Shown piece after piece: positions 37,988 to 45,866 of a stretch of 64,000 bases of DNA. The position numbers and the translations under genes are program-made. Every line of letters starts with the position of its first letter. Position 1 is the stretch's first letter. Under the pieces are notes generated by a model. The model saw nothing but the letters and a program-made list of their open reading frames with translations. It was not told the origin of the DNA and ran no database searches. The stretch spans positions 1,690,501 through 1,754,500 of the forward strand of contig NZ_CP032311.1 of NCBI RefSeq assembly GCF_004803755.1, in the 5' to 3' direction. This stretch comes from Pseudomonas sp. DG56-2 (lineage in GTDB: Bacteria > Pseudomonadota > Gammaproteobacteria > Pseudomonadales > Pseudomonadaceae).

Positions 37988-39060
37988 CGGCGTCTCCTCA
38001 GGCGCAGGCGCGCCAGTCGTTCACGCCACTGCGGATGCGGGACCAGAAAATTCGGCCGGCGCAGCAGACGATGCAACCTGTTGTCCGGCCATTGTTCCTG
38101 GATTACCAGCAGTACGCTGAGCAATAGCGCCAGGGCCAGCGGCCAACTGTACAGGGCGTGGGCCGTGCGCGCCTGGGTCGGCTGCTGGGCGACGGGTTCA
38201 AGCTGGTCCAGGGCTTCATCAATGGCCAGCAACTCCTCGCCATCATGGGCACGGAAGTAGCTGCCCCCGGTAAGGTTGGCAATTTCCTTGAGTGAGGCTT
38301 CATCCAGGTCCAGGCTCGGGTTGAGCCCGAGTAAACCGGCGGTGCCGGTTTCTTCCGGATCGGCACCAATGCCGATGGTGTAGATTTTCACGTTTTCCTG
38401 GGCTGCCAGGCGCGCCGCCGTCAGCGGATGGATCTGCCCACCGTTGTTGGCCCCGTCGGTGACCAGCACCAGTACGCGGCTCTGTGCCGGGCGTTGACGC
38501 AAACGCTTGAGTGCAAGACCAATAGCATCGCCAATGGCGGTGTTTTTGCCGGCGATGCCAACCTGTGCTTCATCGAGGAAGGTGCGCACGGTGTGTCTGT
38601 CGAACGTCAGTGGTGCTTGCAGGTAAGCTTGGCTGCCGAACAAGATCAGGCCGACGCGATCGCCCTGACGCGCTTCGAGAAAGTCGCCGAGCAAGGCCTT
38701 TACCAGTGTCAGGCGGCTGACCTCGTCGTCCTGCCACTGCATGTCTGGGAAGTCCATGGAACCGGAAACATCCACGGCCACCAACAGGTCGCGACCGCTG
38801 GCCGCTACCGGCAGCGGTTCGCCCAGCCACTGCGGGCGGGCTGCGGCCAACAGTAACAGTAGCCACACCAGCACAAACGGCGCCTGTTGGCGCCAGGTCG
38901 GCAGATTCAGGCGGGCGCGACGGCCGGCCAGGCCTTCCAGCTCATTGAGGAAACTGACTTTGAGCACCGGCTCGCCGCTGTCGGCAGCCGGCAGCAGCAA
39001 GCGCGCCAGCCAAGGCAGCGGCAAGAGGACGAAAACCCACGGCCAGGCCAGTTCAAACAT
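37984..39060 (-). CDS. batA: BatA-like VWA domain protein
   Basis: A 358-residue inner-membrane protein. The ATG at 39060 (MFELAWPWVF) is chosen over a longer frame because the hydrophobic N terminus (3-22) is the family start. A second helix lies near 58-75, then a VWA domain with an intact MIDAS: DVSGS near 91-95, a conserved Thr in the NTAIGDAIG segment, and VLVTDGANNGG. A C-terminal helix follows near 310-330. Metal-bound VWA domains dock partner proteins; with MoxR this pairing is used to assemble or activate targets. It overlaps DUF4381 by 8 bases. Confidence 0.9.
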   Translation of the reverse strand: MFELAWPWVFVLLPLPWLARLLLPAADSGEPVLKVSFLNELEGLAGRRARLNLPTWRQQAPFVLVWLLLLLAAARPQWLGEPLPVAASGRDLLVAVDVSGSMDFPDMQWQDDEVSRLTLVKALLGDFLEARQGDRVGLILFGSQAYLQAPLTFDRHTVRTFLDEAQVGIAGKNTAIGDAIGLALKRLRQRPAQSRVLVLVTDGANNGGQIHPLTAARLAAQENVKIYTIGIGADPEETGTAGLLGLNPSLDLDEASLKEIANLTGGSYFRAHDGEELLAIDEALDQLEPVAQQPTQARTAHALYSWPLALALLLSVLLVIQEQWPDNRLHRLLRRPNFLVPHPQWRERLARLRLRRRR

Positions 39061-39547
39061 GTTTGCGAATCCAGGTTTCGACGGCTTGGTTGAGGCCGGC
39101 GATGGCCTTGTCATCAAGTTTGCATTCAGGCTTGTATGCCCCCTCGACCAACACCATCCAGCGGGTCAGACCGGCCGCCGGGCAACGGTTGTCGAGAAAG
39201 GCCAGCCACTGGCGACCGTTGAGGGTGTGGCTGTGGCTGCCGGGGTAGTGATTGCGGCACAGGCGTTTGAGCAGGGCGTTGATTTGCTGCAACCAGGCGC
39301 CGGCCGGCTGTCCGTCGTAGGGTTTGGGGAGGCGCGCAAGCTCAGCCAGTGCTTCGATGCGAACCGGGTCCAGGGGCATTTCTGCGCGGGCCATGGGCTT
39401 TCTACCTGGCCGCCAGTGACGCAGCCGCCACATGCCCCAACCGATCAGCGGCAGCAGCGCCAGCAGTACCCACCAGCCAGGCGCCAATGGCCACCAGCCA
39501 ATGGGTGGCGGGGCAATCAGTGGCTGCAGTTGGTCCAGTGGGTTCAC
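39053..39547 (-). CDS. DUF4381 family membrane protein
   Basis: A 164-residue protein with one membrane helix at about 24-42 (APGWWVLLALLPLIGWGMW) and a soluble C-terminal part containing RLPKPYDGQPAGAWLQQINALL and a WLAFLD segment. Its GTG start overlaps the DUF58 stop by 4 bases (GTGA). It sits in the moxR-DUF58-DUF4381-batA order found widely in proteobacteria and likely belongs to the same membrane complex. No catalytic motif. Confidence 0.85.
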   Translation of the reverse strand: MNPLDQLQPLIAPPPIGWWPLAPGWWVLLALLPLIGWGMWRLRHWRPGRKPMARAEMPLDPVRIEALAELARLPKPYDGQPAGAWLQQINALLKRLCRNHYPGSHSHTLNGRQWLAFLDNRCPAAGLTRWMVLVEGAYKPECKLDDKAIAGLNQAVETWIRKHV

Positions 39548-40488
39548 TGGCCTTTCCCCGGTCGTTGCGCGTTGAGGTACTCGCGCAATTGCTCGATCAT
39601 TTCGCTTTGTGTGCTCAACGGCATCAGCACCACCCGCAGTTTTTGCGCCAGCAATTCCCAGCGCTCGATTCGTGCCTCGCTCTGTTGACGGTAGCTGCGA
39701 CGCAGGGTCGGGTCGAGGGTGTCGAGTTCCAGTTGCGCGCCGTGTTGGGCGAAACGCAGGAGTCCGGCGGCGGGCAGGGCGTGGTCGAGGGGGTCCGATA
39801 ACGGCAGCAGGAGCAAGTCGCAGTGGCGCGACAGTAGGCTCAATTGCTGCTCTACCGCCGGGCTCAAAGCCCGCTCGTCGCAGATGATAATGGCCAGGCT
39901 GCCTGGACGCAGGACTTCTCGGGCGCGACGCAGAGCCAGGCCCAGGCTGTCGGCCTGGGGTTGGGCTTCGGTATGCAGGGACTGGTTGACCCGAGCCAGG
40001 CGGTTGAGCAGTTGCAATAAGCTTTGCTTGCTGCGCCGTGGCTTGATCTCGTAGTGCTCGTTGTCACCGAACACCAGTCCGCCAATGCGATCGTTGTGAC
40101 CCAGGGCGGCCCAGCCAATCAGGGCGGCCGCCTGGGCGGCGAGCACCGACTTGAACATCAGCCCCGAACCGAAGAACAGCCGTTGGCTTTGCTCGACCAG
40201 AATGAAAATCGGCCGTTCGCGTTCTTCATGAAAGAGCTTGGTGTGGGGCTCCTGGGTACGTGCGGTGACTCGCCAGTCGATATTGCGCACGTCGTCGCCG
40301 GCTTGATAGACCCGTACCTGATCGAAATCGACACCGCGTCCACGCAGCTTGGAATGGTGCAGGCCCACCAGCGGGCTGCGCTGGCCTGGGCGCGAAAACA
40401 GTTGCACCTCTCGCACACGATGACGCATCTCGATCAGCTCAGCGAGGCTGATACGGATTCCGGGCGCGGCCAACAAATGTTCGGGCAT
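39544..40488 (-). CDS. DUF58 domain-containing protein
   Basis: A 314-residue soluble protein. The DUF58 core is clear: the LRGRGVDFDQVRVYQAGDDVRNIDWRVTAR region near 50-78 (quoted in part as GDDVRNIDWRVTAR), followed by a VWA-like fold with ILVEQSQRLFFG in place of a strict DxSxS. DUF58 genes nearly always follow moxR. Their proteins are thought to act with MoxR ATPases in complex assembly. It starts 4 bases after moxR ends. Confidence 0.88.
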   Translation of the reverse strand: MPEHLLAAPGIRISLAELIEMRHRVREVQLFSRPGQRSPLVGLHHSKLRGRGVDFDQVRVYQAGDDVRNIDWRVTARTQEPHTKLFHEERERPIFILVEQSQRLFFGSGLMFKSVLAAQAAALIGWAALGHNDRIGGLVFGDNEHYEIKPRRSKQSLLQLLNRLARVNQSLHTEAQPQADSLGLALRRAREVLRPGSLAIIICDERALSPAVEQQLSLLSRHCDLLLLPLSDPLDHALPAAGLLRFAQHGAQLELDTLDPTLRRSYRQQSEARIERWELLAQKLRVVLMPLSTQSEMIEQLREYLNAQRPGKGQ

Positions 40489-40492
40489 GGGT

Positions 40493-41452
40493 TCAGGCGA
40501 CGGCTACGACGTCGAGGATTCGCTGGATCACTCGGTCTTGATCGATTCCAGCGGCCTCGGCCTCGAAGGAAAGAATGATGCGATGACGCAATACATCGAA
40601 CAGCACTGCCTGAATATCTTCAGGGCTGACGAAGTCGCGACCGGCCAGCCAGGCATGCGCACGCGCGCAGCGATCCAGGGCGATGGAGCCGCGTGGGCTG
40701 GCGCCATAGGCAATCCAGTCAGCCAGTTCCAGGTCGAACTTGCCCGGGGTGCGCGTGGCCATGACCAGTTGCACCAGGTATTCCTCTACCGCATCGGCCA
40801 TGTACAGGCCGAGAATTTCCTTACGGGCTGCAAAAATCGCCTGTTGGCTGACCCGTCGCTCTGGCTTGGTTTCGCCATTGAGCGCTTCGCCGCGAGCCTG
40901 CTGGAGAATCCGGCGTTCCACGGAGGCATCCGGGAAGCCGATTTTCACATGCATGAGGAAACGGTCGAGCTGGGCTTCAGGCAGCGGGTAGGTGCCTTCC
41001 TGCTCGATGGGGTTTTGCGTGGCCATTACCAGAAACAACGGCGACAACTCGTAAGTGCTGCGGCCAACACTGACCTGGCGTTCGGCCATGGCTTCGAGCA
41101 ATGCCGACTGGACCTTGGCTGGGGCGCGGTTGATCTCGTCTGCCAGTACCAGGTTGTGGAAAATCGGGCCTTGCTGGAAGACGAAACTGCCGGTTTCCGG
41201 GCGATAGATTTCGGTACCGGTGATGTCCGCCGGGAGCAGGTCGGGGGTGAACTGGATACGGTGGAACTGGGCTTCAACGCCTTCTGCCAATTCCTTGATG
41301 GCCTTGGTCTTGGCCAGGCCAGGAGCGCCTTCGACGAGCATGTGGCCGTCGGCTAGCAGCACGATGAGCAGGCGCTCGACGAGCTTTTCCTGGCCAAGGA
41401 TCTGGGTGGAAAGAAAAGTGCGCAGCGCGATCAGCGCCTCACGGTGTTCCAT
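40493..41452 (-). CDS. MoxR family AAA+ ATPase
   Basis: A 319-residue AAA+ chaperone-like ATPase. The ATG at 41452 gives MEHREALIALRTFLSTQILGQ; an extra 65-residue upstream extension is low-quality sequence and was rejected. Walker A GAPGLAKTK is at 42-50, Walker B is LVLADEINRAP, sensor 1 is ATQNPIEQEGTYPLPEAQLDRF and lid motifs follow (quoted in part). MoxR proteins drive maturation of metal or cofactor proteins together with VWA partners. First gene of a six-gene operon: moxR, DUF58, DUF4381, batA, batB/C, batD. Confidence 0.92.
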   Translation of the reverse strand: MEHREALIALRTFLSTQILGQEKLVERLLIVLLADGHMLVEGAPGLAKTKAIKELAEGVEAQFHRIQFTPDLLPADITGTEIYRPETGSFVFQQGPIFHNLVLADEINRAPAKVQSALLEAMAERQVSVGRSTYELSPLFLVMATQNPIEQEGTYPLPEAQLDRFLMHVKIGFPDASVERRILQQARGEALNGETKPERRVSQQAIFAARKEILGLYMADAVEEYLVQLVMATRTPGKFDLELADWIAYGASPRGSIALDRCARAHAWLAGRDFVSPEDIQAVLFDVLRHRIILSFEAEAAGIDQDRVIQRILDVVAVA

Positions 41453-41683
41453 CGTTGAAGGTTCCTGGACAAAAGCCAGGGCGTGTCGCAAAAAGCGCCC
41501 GGGCGGGGGCTGATACTTTAATCCATCCGGGGCCCTGGCGACTAACGGCGTCGCGTAAATTTGTGCAAAACCAGGTCTTGCCCGGCCTGTACGAGCGGAT
41601 TTCTCCTCGAAGGACCACAGCGCAGTCAAAAAAGGCTGAATCTGCATTGCGGTCCGCCGCGGAGATCTCCACAGGGGTATTGC

Positions 41684-43012
41684 TCAGTTCTTGAAGCTGG
41701 AGTGCTTGCGGCCCTGGTCACAGAAGGCGAATACCACTACCAGTACCGCAGCTACAGCCAGGATCACCGCTACACCATCGGTAGAGTGCGTGGCGGAGCT
41801 GGCCACCAGCGCCAGGCCACCAAGCGGCGCCAGGCCGCCGGCCACTGCGGTGCCAATCTCGCGGCCGGTGCCGAAGCCCGAGGAGCGAGTCTGGGTAGGG
41901 AACTGACGACTGAGGAACGAGCCCTGAGGCGCAAACATCATCGGCGCAAGGATGCCGGTACCGATCGCGATAGCCAGGTAGATCATCATCGGTTCACCGG
42001 TATTGAGCAGGGCCAGGAACGGGTAGGCGAACAGCATCGAAAGCATCCCGCCGAGCATCAGTACGGTCTTGCTGCTCCACTTGTCGCACAGCCAGCCGAA
42101 ACATGGCACGGCGACGATAGCCACCAGACTGGCGATCGTGACCGAAAGCGAAGTGACATGGGCTTCGACACCCTTGTACTGGGTCAGGTAGGCGAGCGAG
42201 AAGGTTTTGAAAATGTAGCTCAGGGCGTTGTAGCCAATGGCGACGAAGAACACCACCGCCAAGCCTTTGAGGTCATTTTTGAACAGCAGCTTGAGCGGTG
42301 ATACCTGGACTTTGTCCTTGCTTTTGTCCAGTTCTTTGAAGTCCGGGGTTTCCGGAATGCTGCGGCGAACCCACAGGCCGACCGCGACCAGTACGATGCT
42401 GCAGATGAACGGGATGCGCCAGCCGCCGGAGAGCAGGAAGTCGTTGCCGTTCATGGTAAGCACATACACCGTCAGCGACGACAGCAACAAGCCCAGGTTC
42501 AGGCCCAGGGCCGGCCAGGCACCCTGGCTTCCGCGCTTGCCTTCACTGGCGTGTTCATAGGAGGTGACTGCTGCGGCGGAAAGTTCGGCACCAGCACCCA
42601 GGCCCTGGATAATACGAACCAGGACCAGAATGATCGGGGCCCAGATGCCGATGGAGGCATAGCTTGGGATCAAACCGATCAACATGGTGCACACGCCCAT
42701 CAGGCAGAAGGTGATGACCAGCACCTGCTTGCGCCCGAAACGGTCACCCAGGTAGCCGAACAGGATGCCGCCGAAAGGCCGGGCGATAAAACCGATGGCA
42801 AAGGTGGAGAAAGCCAGCAGCGAGGCCACGGCAGGATTGCTTGGATCGAAGAAAACCTTCGAGAAGACAATCGCCGCCATGGTGGCGTACAGGTAGAAGT
42901 CATACCACTCCAGCATCGAGCCGAAGATAGTGGCAGCGGCCACCTTGCGCAGGCGCTTCTTGTTCTGTTCCGGGGTTTCTGTCGCAGCCGCAGCTGCCTC
43001 ATGTACCGTCAT
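41684..43012 (-). CDS. MFS transporter, metabolite:proton symporter (MHS) family
   Basis: A 442-residue carrier with 12 predicted membrane helices. MHS signatures are present: GSMLEWYDFYLY near 31-42, the loop 2-3 motif GYLGDRFGRK (about 86-95) and RIIQGLGAGAELS (about 133-145). Members carry dicarboxylates, ketoglutarate, shikimate, citrate or betaines. It lies 57 bases after lhgO on the same strand, so it likely imports the hydroxy- or oxo-acid that LhgO or its pathway uses. The RBS AAGGAA precedes the ATG. The specific substrate is inference. Confidence 0.88.
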   Translation of the reverse strand: MTVHEAAAAATETPEQNKKRLRKVAAATIFGSMLEWYDFYLYATMAAIVFSKVFFDPSNPAVASLLAFSTFAIGFIARPFGGILFGYLGDRFGRKQVLVITFCLMGVCTMLIGLIPSYASIGIWAPIILVLVRIIQGLGAGAELSAAAVTSYEHASEGKRGSQGAWPALGLNLGLLLSSLTVYVLTMNGNDFLLSGGWRIPFICSIVLVAVGLWVRRSIPETPDFKELDKSKDKVQVSPLKLLFKNDLKGLAVVFFVAIGYNALSYIFKTFSLAYLTQYKGVEAHVTSLSVTIASLVAIVAVPCFGWLCDKWSSKTVLMLGGMLSMLFAYPFLALLNTGEPMMIYLAIAIGTGILAPMMFAPQGSFLSRQFPTQTRSSGFGTGREIGTAVAGGLAPLGGLALVASSATHSTDGVAVILAVAAVLVVVFAFCDQGRKHSSFKN

Positions 43013-43069
43013 CAGCGAGTTCCTTTTTGTCTTTGTAGTTATGATCTAAAGCGGGTTCTAAAGCGGATT

Positions 43070-44263
43070 TCAGCGACTTTTGAAGATCCTCTCGGCGATC
43101 ATCTGGCCGATCGGGATCGCCGAGGTTGCGGCAGGCGAGGGGGCATTGCAGACATGCACCATGCGCGGCGTCTCGGCGAACAGAAAGTCATGGACCAGGG
43201 TGCCGTCGCGCATTACCGCCTGGGCGCGGATGCCGGCCTCATAGGGGAGCAGGTCTTCAATGTTCAGGGATGGGCAATATTTGCGGCATTGCTCAAGGTA
43301 GCCGCCCTTGAACAGGGAGTTTTTCATCTCGGTAGTGCCGGAGCCGAGGTTGGCCCAGATGGTTTTCCAGAAGCCGGGGAAGCGTGCGTACTCGGCGACG
43401 TCGCGCCAGTTGATCGAGAACTTGTTGTAGTTCTCCCGGCCCAGGCCCAATACCGCGTTGGGGCCAACGGTGACGCTGCCGTCGATCATGCGGGTCAGGT
43501 GCACGCCGAGGAACGGCAGCTCCGGATCGGGAATCGGATAGATCAAATGATTGACGATGTCGTTCTTGCTGGCCGGCAAACGGAAGTATTCGCCACGAAA
43601 CGGGATGATCTGATGATCGATCTTGACCCCGGCCAGTGCCGCCAGGCGATCCGACTGCAGGCCGGCGCAGGCCACCAACTGGCGGGTGCGCCAGGCTTTG
43701 TCGTCGCTGCTGATGGTGACGCTGTCAGTGCTTTCGACAATTGCGCGCACTGTCGTTGACAGGTGTATTTCGCCCCCCGCGGCCTGGATTACGCCGGCCA
43801 TGGCCTGGCACACCTGCTTGTAGTCAACGATGCCGGTGGCGTCGAGAAACAGTCCGCCCAGACCGACGATGTTCGGTTCGCGACGTTGCAACTCGGCAGC
43901 GTCCAGGCGCTCGACCTTCAGGCCGTTCTGCTGTGAGCGCTCATACAGGGCTTGCATACGTTGCACTTCCAGCGGCGTGGAGGCCACCAGCAGTTTGCCG
44001 CAGACATCGAACTTGATCTTGTGCTCGGTGCAGAACGCCTTGGTGGCCTCGGCACCGCGCTTGCACAAATCAGCCTTGAGACTGCCTGGCGCATAGTAAA
44101 TGCCAGCATGAATAACGCCGCTGTTGTGACCGGTCTGGTGCCTGGCAAGGCTGGCTTCTTTTTCCAGGATCAGCAGGGAAGCGCCGGGCTGGCGTTCGAG
44201 TAGCGCCATGGCGGTGGCGAGGCCAACGATGCCGCCGCCGATGATGCAATAGTCGTAAATCAT
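43070..44263 (-). CDS. lhgO: L-2-hydroxyglutarate dehydrogenase/oxidase LhgO
   Basis: A 397-residue FAD protein. The dinucleotide-binding motif IIGGGIVGLATAMALLE is at 7-23, and HQTGHNSGVIHAGIYYAPGS (about 42-61) is the flavin-binding signature of the LhgO group within the D-amino acid oxidase-like fold. LhgO oxidises L-2-hydroxyglutarate to 2-oxoglutarate and gives electrons to the quinone pool; in pseudomonads it works in lysine/glutarate breakdown with CsiD. No csiD is beside it here. It shares an operator-like site with the upstream FadR-type regulator and carries a Crc-like motif before its RBS (AAGGTG). Confidence 0.9.
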   Translation of the reverse strand: MIYDYCIIGGGIVGLATAMALLERQPGASLLILEKEASLARHQTGHNSGVIHAGIYYAPGSLKADLCKRGAEATKAFCTEHKIKFDVCGKLLVASTPLEVQRMQALYERSQQNGLKVERLDAAELQRREPNIVGLGGLFLDATGIVDYKQVCQAMAGVIQAAGGEIHLSTTVRAIVESTDSVTISSDDKAWRTRQLVACAGLQSDRLAALAGVKIDHQIIPFRGEYFRLPASKNDIVNHLIYPIPDPELPFLGVHLTRMIDGSVTVGPNAVLGLGRENYNKFSINWRDVAEYARFPGFWKTIWANLGSGTTEMKNSLFKGGYLEQCRKYCPSLNIEDLLPYEAGIRAQAVMRDGTLVHDFLFAETPRMVHVCNAPSPAATSAIPIGQMIAERIFKSR

Positions 44264-44280
44264 GCAGGTGTCACCTTGGC

Positions 44281-44288
44281 TTGTTCTT
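44281..44288 (-). promoter_or_regulatory. Candidate Hfq/Crc motif upstream of lhgO
   Basis: On the minus strand it reads AAGAACAA (AAnAAnAA), followed by the RBS AAGGTG and the ATG at 44263. Position and pattern suit translational repression by Hfq/Crc on preferred carbon sources. Confidence 0.45.
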
Positions 44289-44304
44289 ATCAGAGAGTCT
44301 GCTT

Positions 44305-44319
44305 ATCAGGTTGTCAGAC
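44305..44319. promoter_or_regulatory. Operator-like site upstream of lhgO (copy 1)
   Basis: ATCAGGTTGTCAGAC is identical, over 15 bases, to the site upstream of the FadR-type regulator (45109-45123). Its core TTGTCAGACTA is a near-palindrome of TTGTC-A-GACAA. It lies 42-56 bases before the lhgO ATG, where it could control the lhgO promoter. Confidence 0.6.
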
Positions 44320-44330
44320 TAAGTAGGTCA

Positions 44331-44356
44331 AACAAAAGGCGCTGTCAGCCAGCGCC
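44331..44356 (-). terminator. Intrinsic terminator of the FadR-type regulator gene
   Basis: On the minus strand GGCGCTG and CAGCGCC form a perfect 7-bp stem with a 5-base loop, followed by TTTTGTTT. It ends the regulator transcript, so lhgO must have its own promoter downstream. Confidence 0.75.
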
Positions 44357-44381
44357 CGCTATCTACGGCACGGTGCAAATT

Positions 44382-45092
44382 TCAATTGATGTTGGGTAGT
44401 TCCAGCTTCAGACGTTTTGCCGAGGCACGCAGGTGAGCCTCGGCGCACGCGGCAGCGGTGTCACGGTCGCCATCGGCAATGGCCTGGTACAGCGCCTGGT
44501 GCTCGCGGTTGGCATCGGCCGAGCCCCCTACCGAATGGGCGGCCGAGTTTTCCCAGGCGGTCTTGCGGGCGGCAGCGAGTTGGCCACGAAGAAAGTCGTG
44601 GAAAGCCACGAAGTAATCGTTTTTGCTGGCTTCGGCGATGGCGCGGTGAAACTCGACGTCGGCGGCAGCCGCTGCAGCAAAGTCACTGCGTTTATCGAGC
44701 ATTTCCTGCAAGGCTTTGTTCATGCGAGCGAGGTCGACAGCATCACGGCGCTGGGCGGCAACCGAGGCGGCCTGGGTCTCGATCCACAAGCGCACTTCGA
44801 ACATCTGCACCAGGTCCGGGCTGCGGCCTTGAGCGGAAGGGAAGCGGAAAACGGTACCGGTTGGGGTTTGCGATATGTACGACCCCAGGCCACGGCGGGC
44901 GATCAATACACCATCGGCCTTGAGCTGGGCCACTGCTTCGCGCACCACCGAGCGACTGACGTTCAGTTGCTCGGCCAGTTGCTGTTCGGTGGGCAGGCGC
45001 GATTCGGCGGCCAGCCGCCCGGAATCGATCTCTGCACGGATGGCACCGACGACGCGTTCTACCAGCGTATCGGGGCGCTGAAGCTCAAGCAT
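44382..45092 (-). CDS. GntR family regulator, FadR subfamily (FCD domain)
   Basis: A 236-residue regulator. The N-terminal winged helix has LPTEQQLAEQLNVSRSVVREA (quoted at family length), and residues about 90-215 are an all-helical FCD ligand domain with the metal-site residues spread over RLWIETQAA, FHRAIAEAS and HQALYQAI. I chose the ATG at 45092 over a TTG at 45125, because the TTG falls inside a palindrome that fits an operator. It likely represses lhgO and the MFS gene and is released by a hydroxy acid such as 2-hydroxyglutarate. This is inferred from the paired operator sites. Confidence 0.87.
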   Translation of the reverse strand: MLELQRPDTLVERVVGAIRAEIDSGRLAAESRLPTEQQLAEQLNVSRSVVREAVAQLKADGVLIARRGLGSYISQTPTGTVFRFPSAQGRSPDLVQMFEVRLWIETQAASVAAQRRDAVDLARMNKALQEMLDKRSDFAAAAAADVEFHRAIAEASKNDYFVAFHDFLRGQLAAARKTAWENSAAHSVGGSADANREHQALYQAIADGDRDTAAACAEAHLRASAKRLKLELPNIN

Positions 45093-45108
45093 GGGGTATT
45101 GCTCATTA

Positions 45109-45125
45109 ATCAGGTTGTCAGACAA
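45109..45125. promoter_or_regulatory. Operator-like palindrome upstream of the FadR-type regulator (copy 2)
   Basis: ATCAGG is followed by TTGTCAGACAA (45115-45125), a perfect 5+1+5 palindrome. The first 15 bases repeat exactly upstream of lhgO. Such short TTGTC/GACAA palindromes suit FadR-type dimers. Position just before the regulator start suggests autoregulation. Confidence 0.6.
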
Positions 45126-45166
45126 TGCCTTCGAGGCGGTTTCTTGTCAAGAAATCGTCGTCGCTA

Positions 45167-45520
45167 TTACAGCTCGCTGACGTAGGTGCCGGTGCCGTCG
45201 AGTATGTTGCGCAGGGTTTCTTCAACCTCGGCAAGGTCTGTGCCGTCGCTGCTCAGGCTGATTTCCAGATGATCATCACCATTGAAGACATCGACATCGC
45301 CGGGGGCTACTTCGATCAACAGGCGCTTGGCACTGAGTGTGACTTTCAAGCCGTCGATGGTGCAGGGCTCGTCGTCCAGGGTGATGTCCACCGTGTCTTC
45401 GTCCGGGTAGCGGGTCATCAGGAACATCTGGCCCTTGTCACTGTGGCAGCACAGAGTGGCCATGTTGTCTTCTTCATCATCGCAGGGGGTGGCGAAGAGC
45501 AGGGCGGTGGTCAGTTGCAT
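45167..45520 (-). CDS. Small conserved-looking protein, function unknown
   Basis: A 117-residue acidic protein (MQLTTALLFATPCDDEEDN). The ATG at 45520 is preferred to a TTG 15 bases upstream. It is rich in Asp/Glu with two Cys (TLCCHSD) and an alternating hydrophobic pattern that predicts beta strands (VDITLDDEPCTIDGLKVTL). No signal peptide, no membrane segment and no recognised family. It is transcribed toward the FadR-type regulator gene, with a 41-base gap to the palindrome. Confidence 0.6.
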   Translation of the reverse strand: MQLTTALLFATPCDDEEDNMATLCCHSDKGQMFLMTRYPDEDTVDITLDDEPCTIDGLKVTLSAKRLLIEVAPGDVDVFNGDDHLEISLSSDGTDLAEVEETLRNILDGTGTYVSEL

Positions 45521-45721
45521 GGGCGGCTCGATCAATAAGTTGGAAGACGATTCTGACAGTCTTCGGCCTGTGTATAAACGTGCAGTTGCACCTCAATGAC
45601 CGAATATGTCGCAGCGCTGCAAGCAGGGGCGGGCGAGCACTCGTTAAGCTGCGCTGTCGATGGTCACCCGTAAAGACACAGCTCGTTGAAGCAGTCGTTT
45701 TTGCAGATGCCCATCCGCGGA

Positions 45722-45740
45722 ATTGGTAAATGTGACCAAT
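45722..45740. promoter_or_regulatory. Operator-like palindrome upstream of gdhB
   Basis: ATTGGTAAATGTGACCAAT has perfect 6-base arms 13 bases apart centre to centre, 127-145 bases before the gdhB ATG. The spacing suits a dimeric regulator. The arms do not look like an ArgR box, which I would expect for gdhB in P. aeruginosa. Confidence 0.45.
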
Positions 45741-45839
45741 GAGTCGCGTTTTGCGCCTGTTCTTATGGTTTTACCGTCTTCCTGCTACGGGTTGGCTATC
45801 GTTGATCCGTAGATGGCGGACGTGCGCGACGCTTCACTC

Positions 45840-45847
45840 AAAAACAA
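45840..45847 (+). promoter_or_regulatory. Candidate Hfq/Crc motif upstream of gdhB
   Basis: AAAAACAA fits AAnAAnAA and lies just before the GGAG RBS (45855-45858) and ATG (45867). Catabolite control of glutamate oxidation would make sense; assignment is by pattern only. Confidence 0.4.
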
Positions 45848-45866
45848 GCCCAGCGGAGTACCACAG

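Larger units (their letters stand above)
45521..45866. other. 346-bp intergenic region upstream of gdhB
   Basis: No gene is seen here. It holds a 12-bp interrupted palindrome GTGCA-GT-TGCAC (45580-45591), the 10-bp palindrome GCAGCGCTGC (45611-45620), the ATTGGT-N7-ACCAAT site at 45722-45740 and an A-rich motif at 45840-45847. No sigma70 promoter is convincing by eye. Confidence 0.6.
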
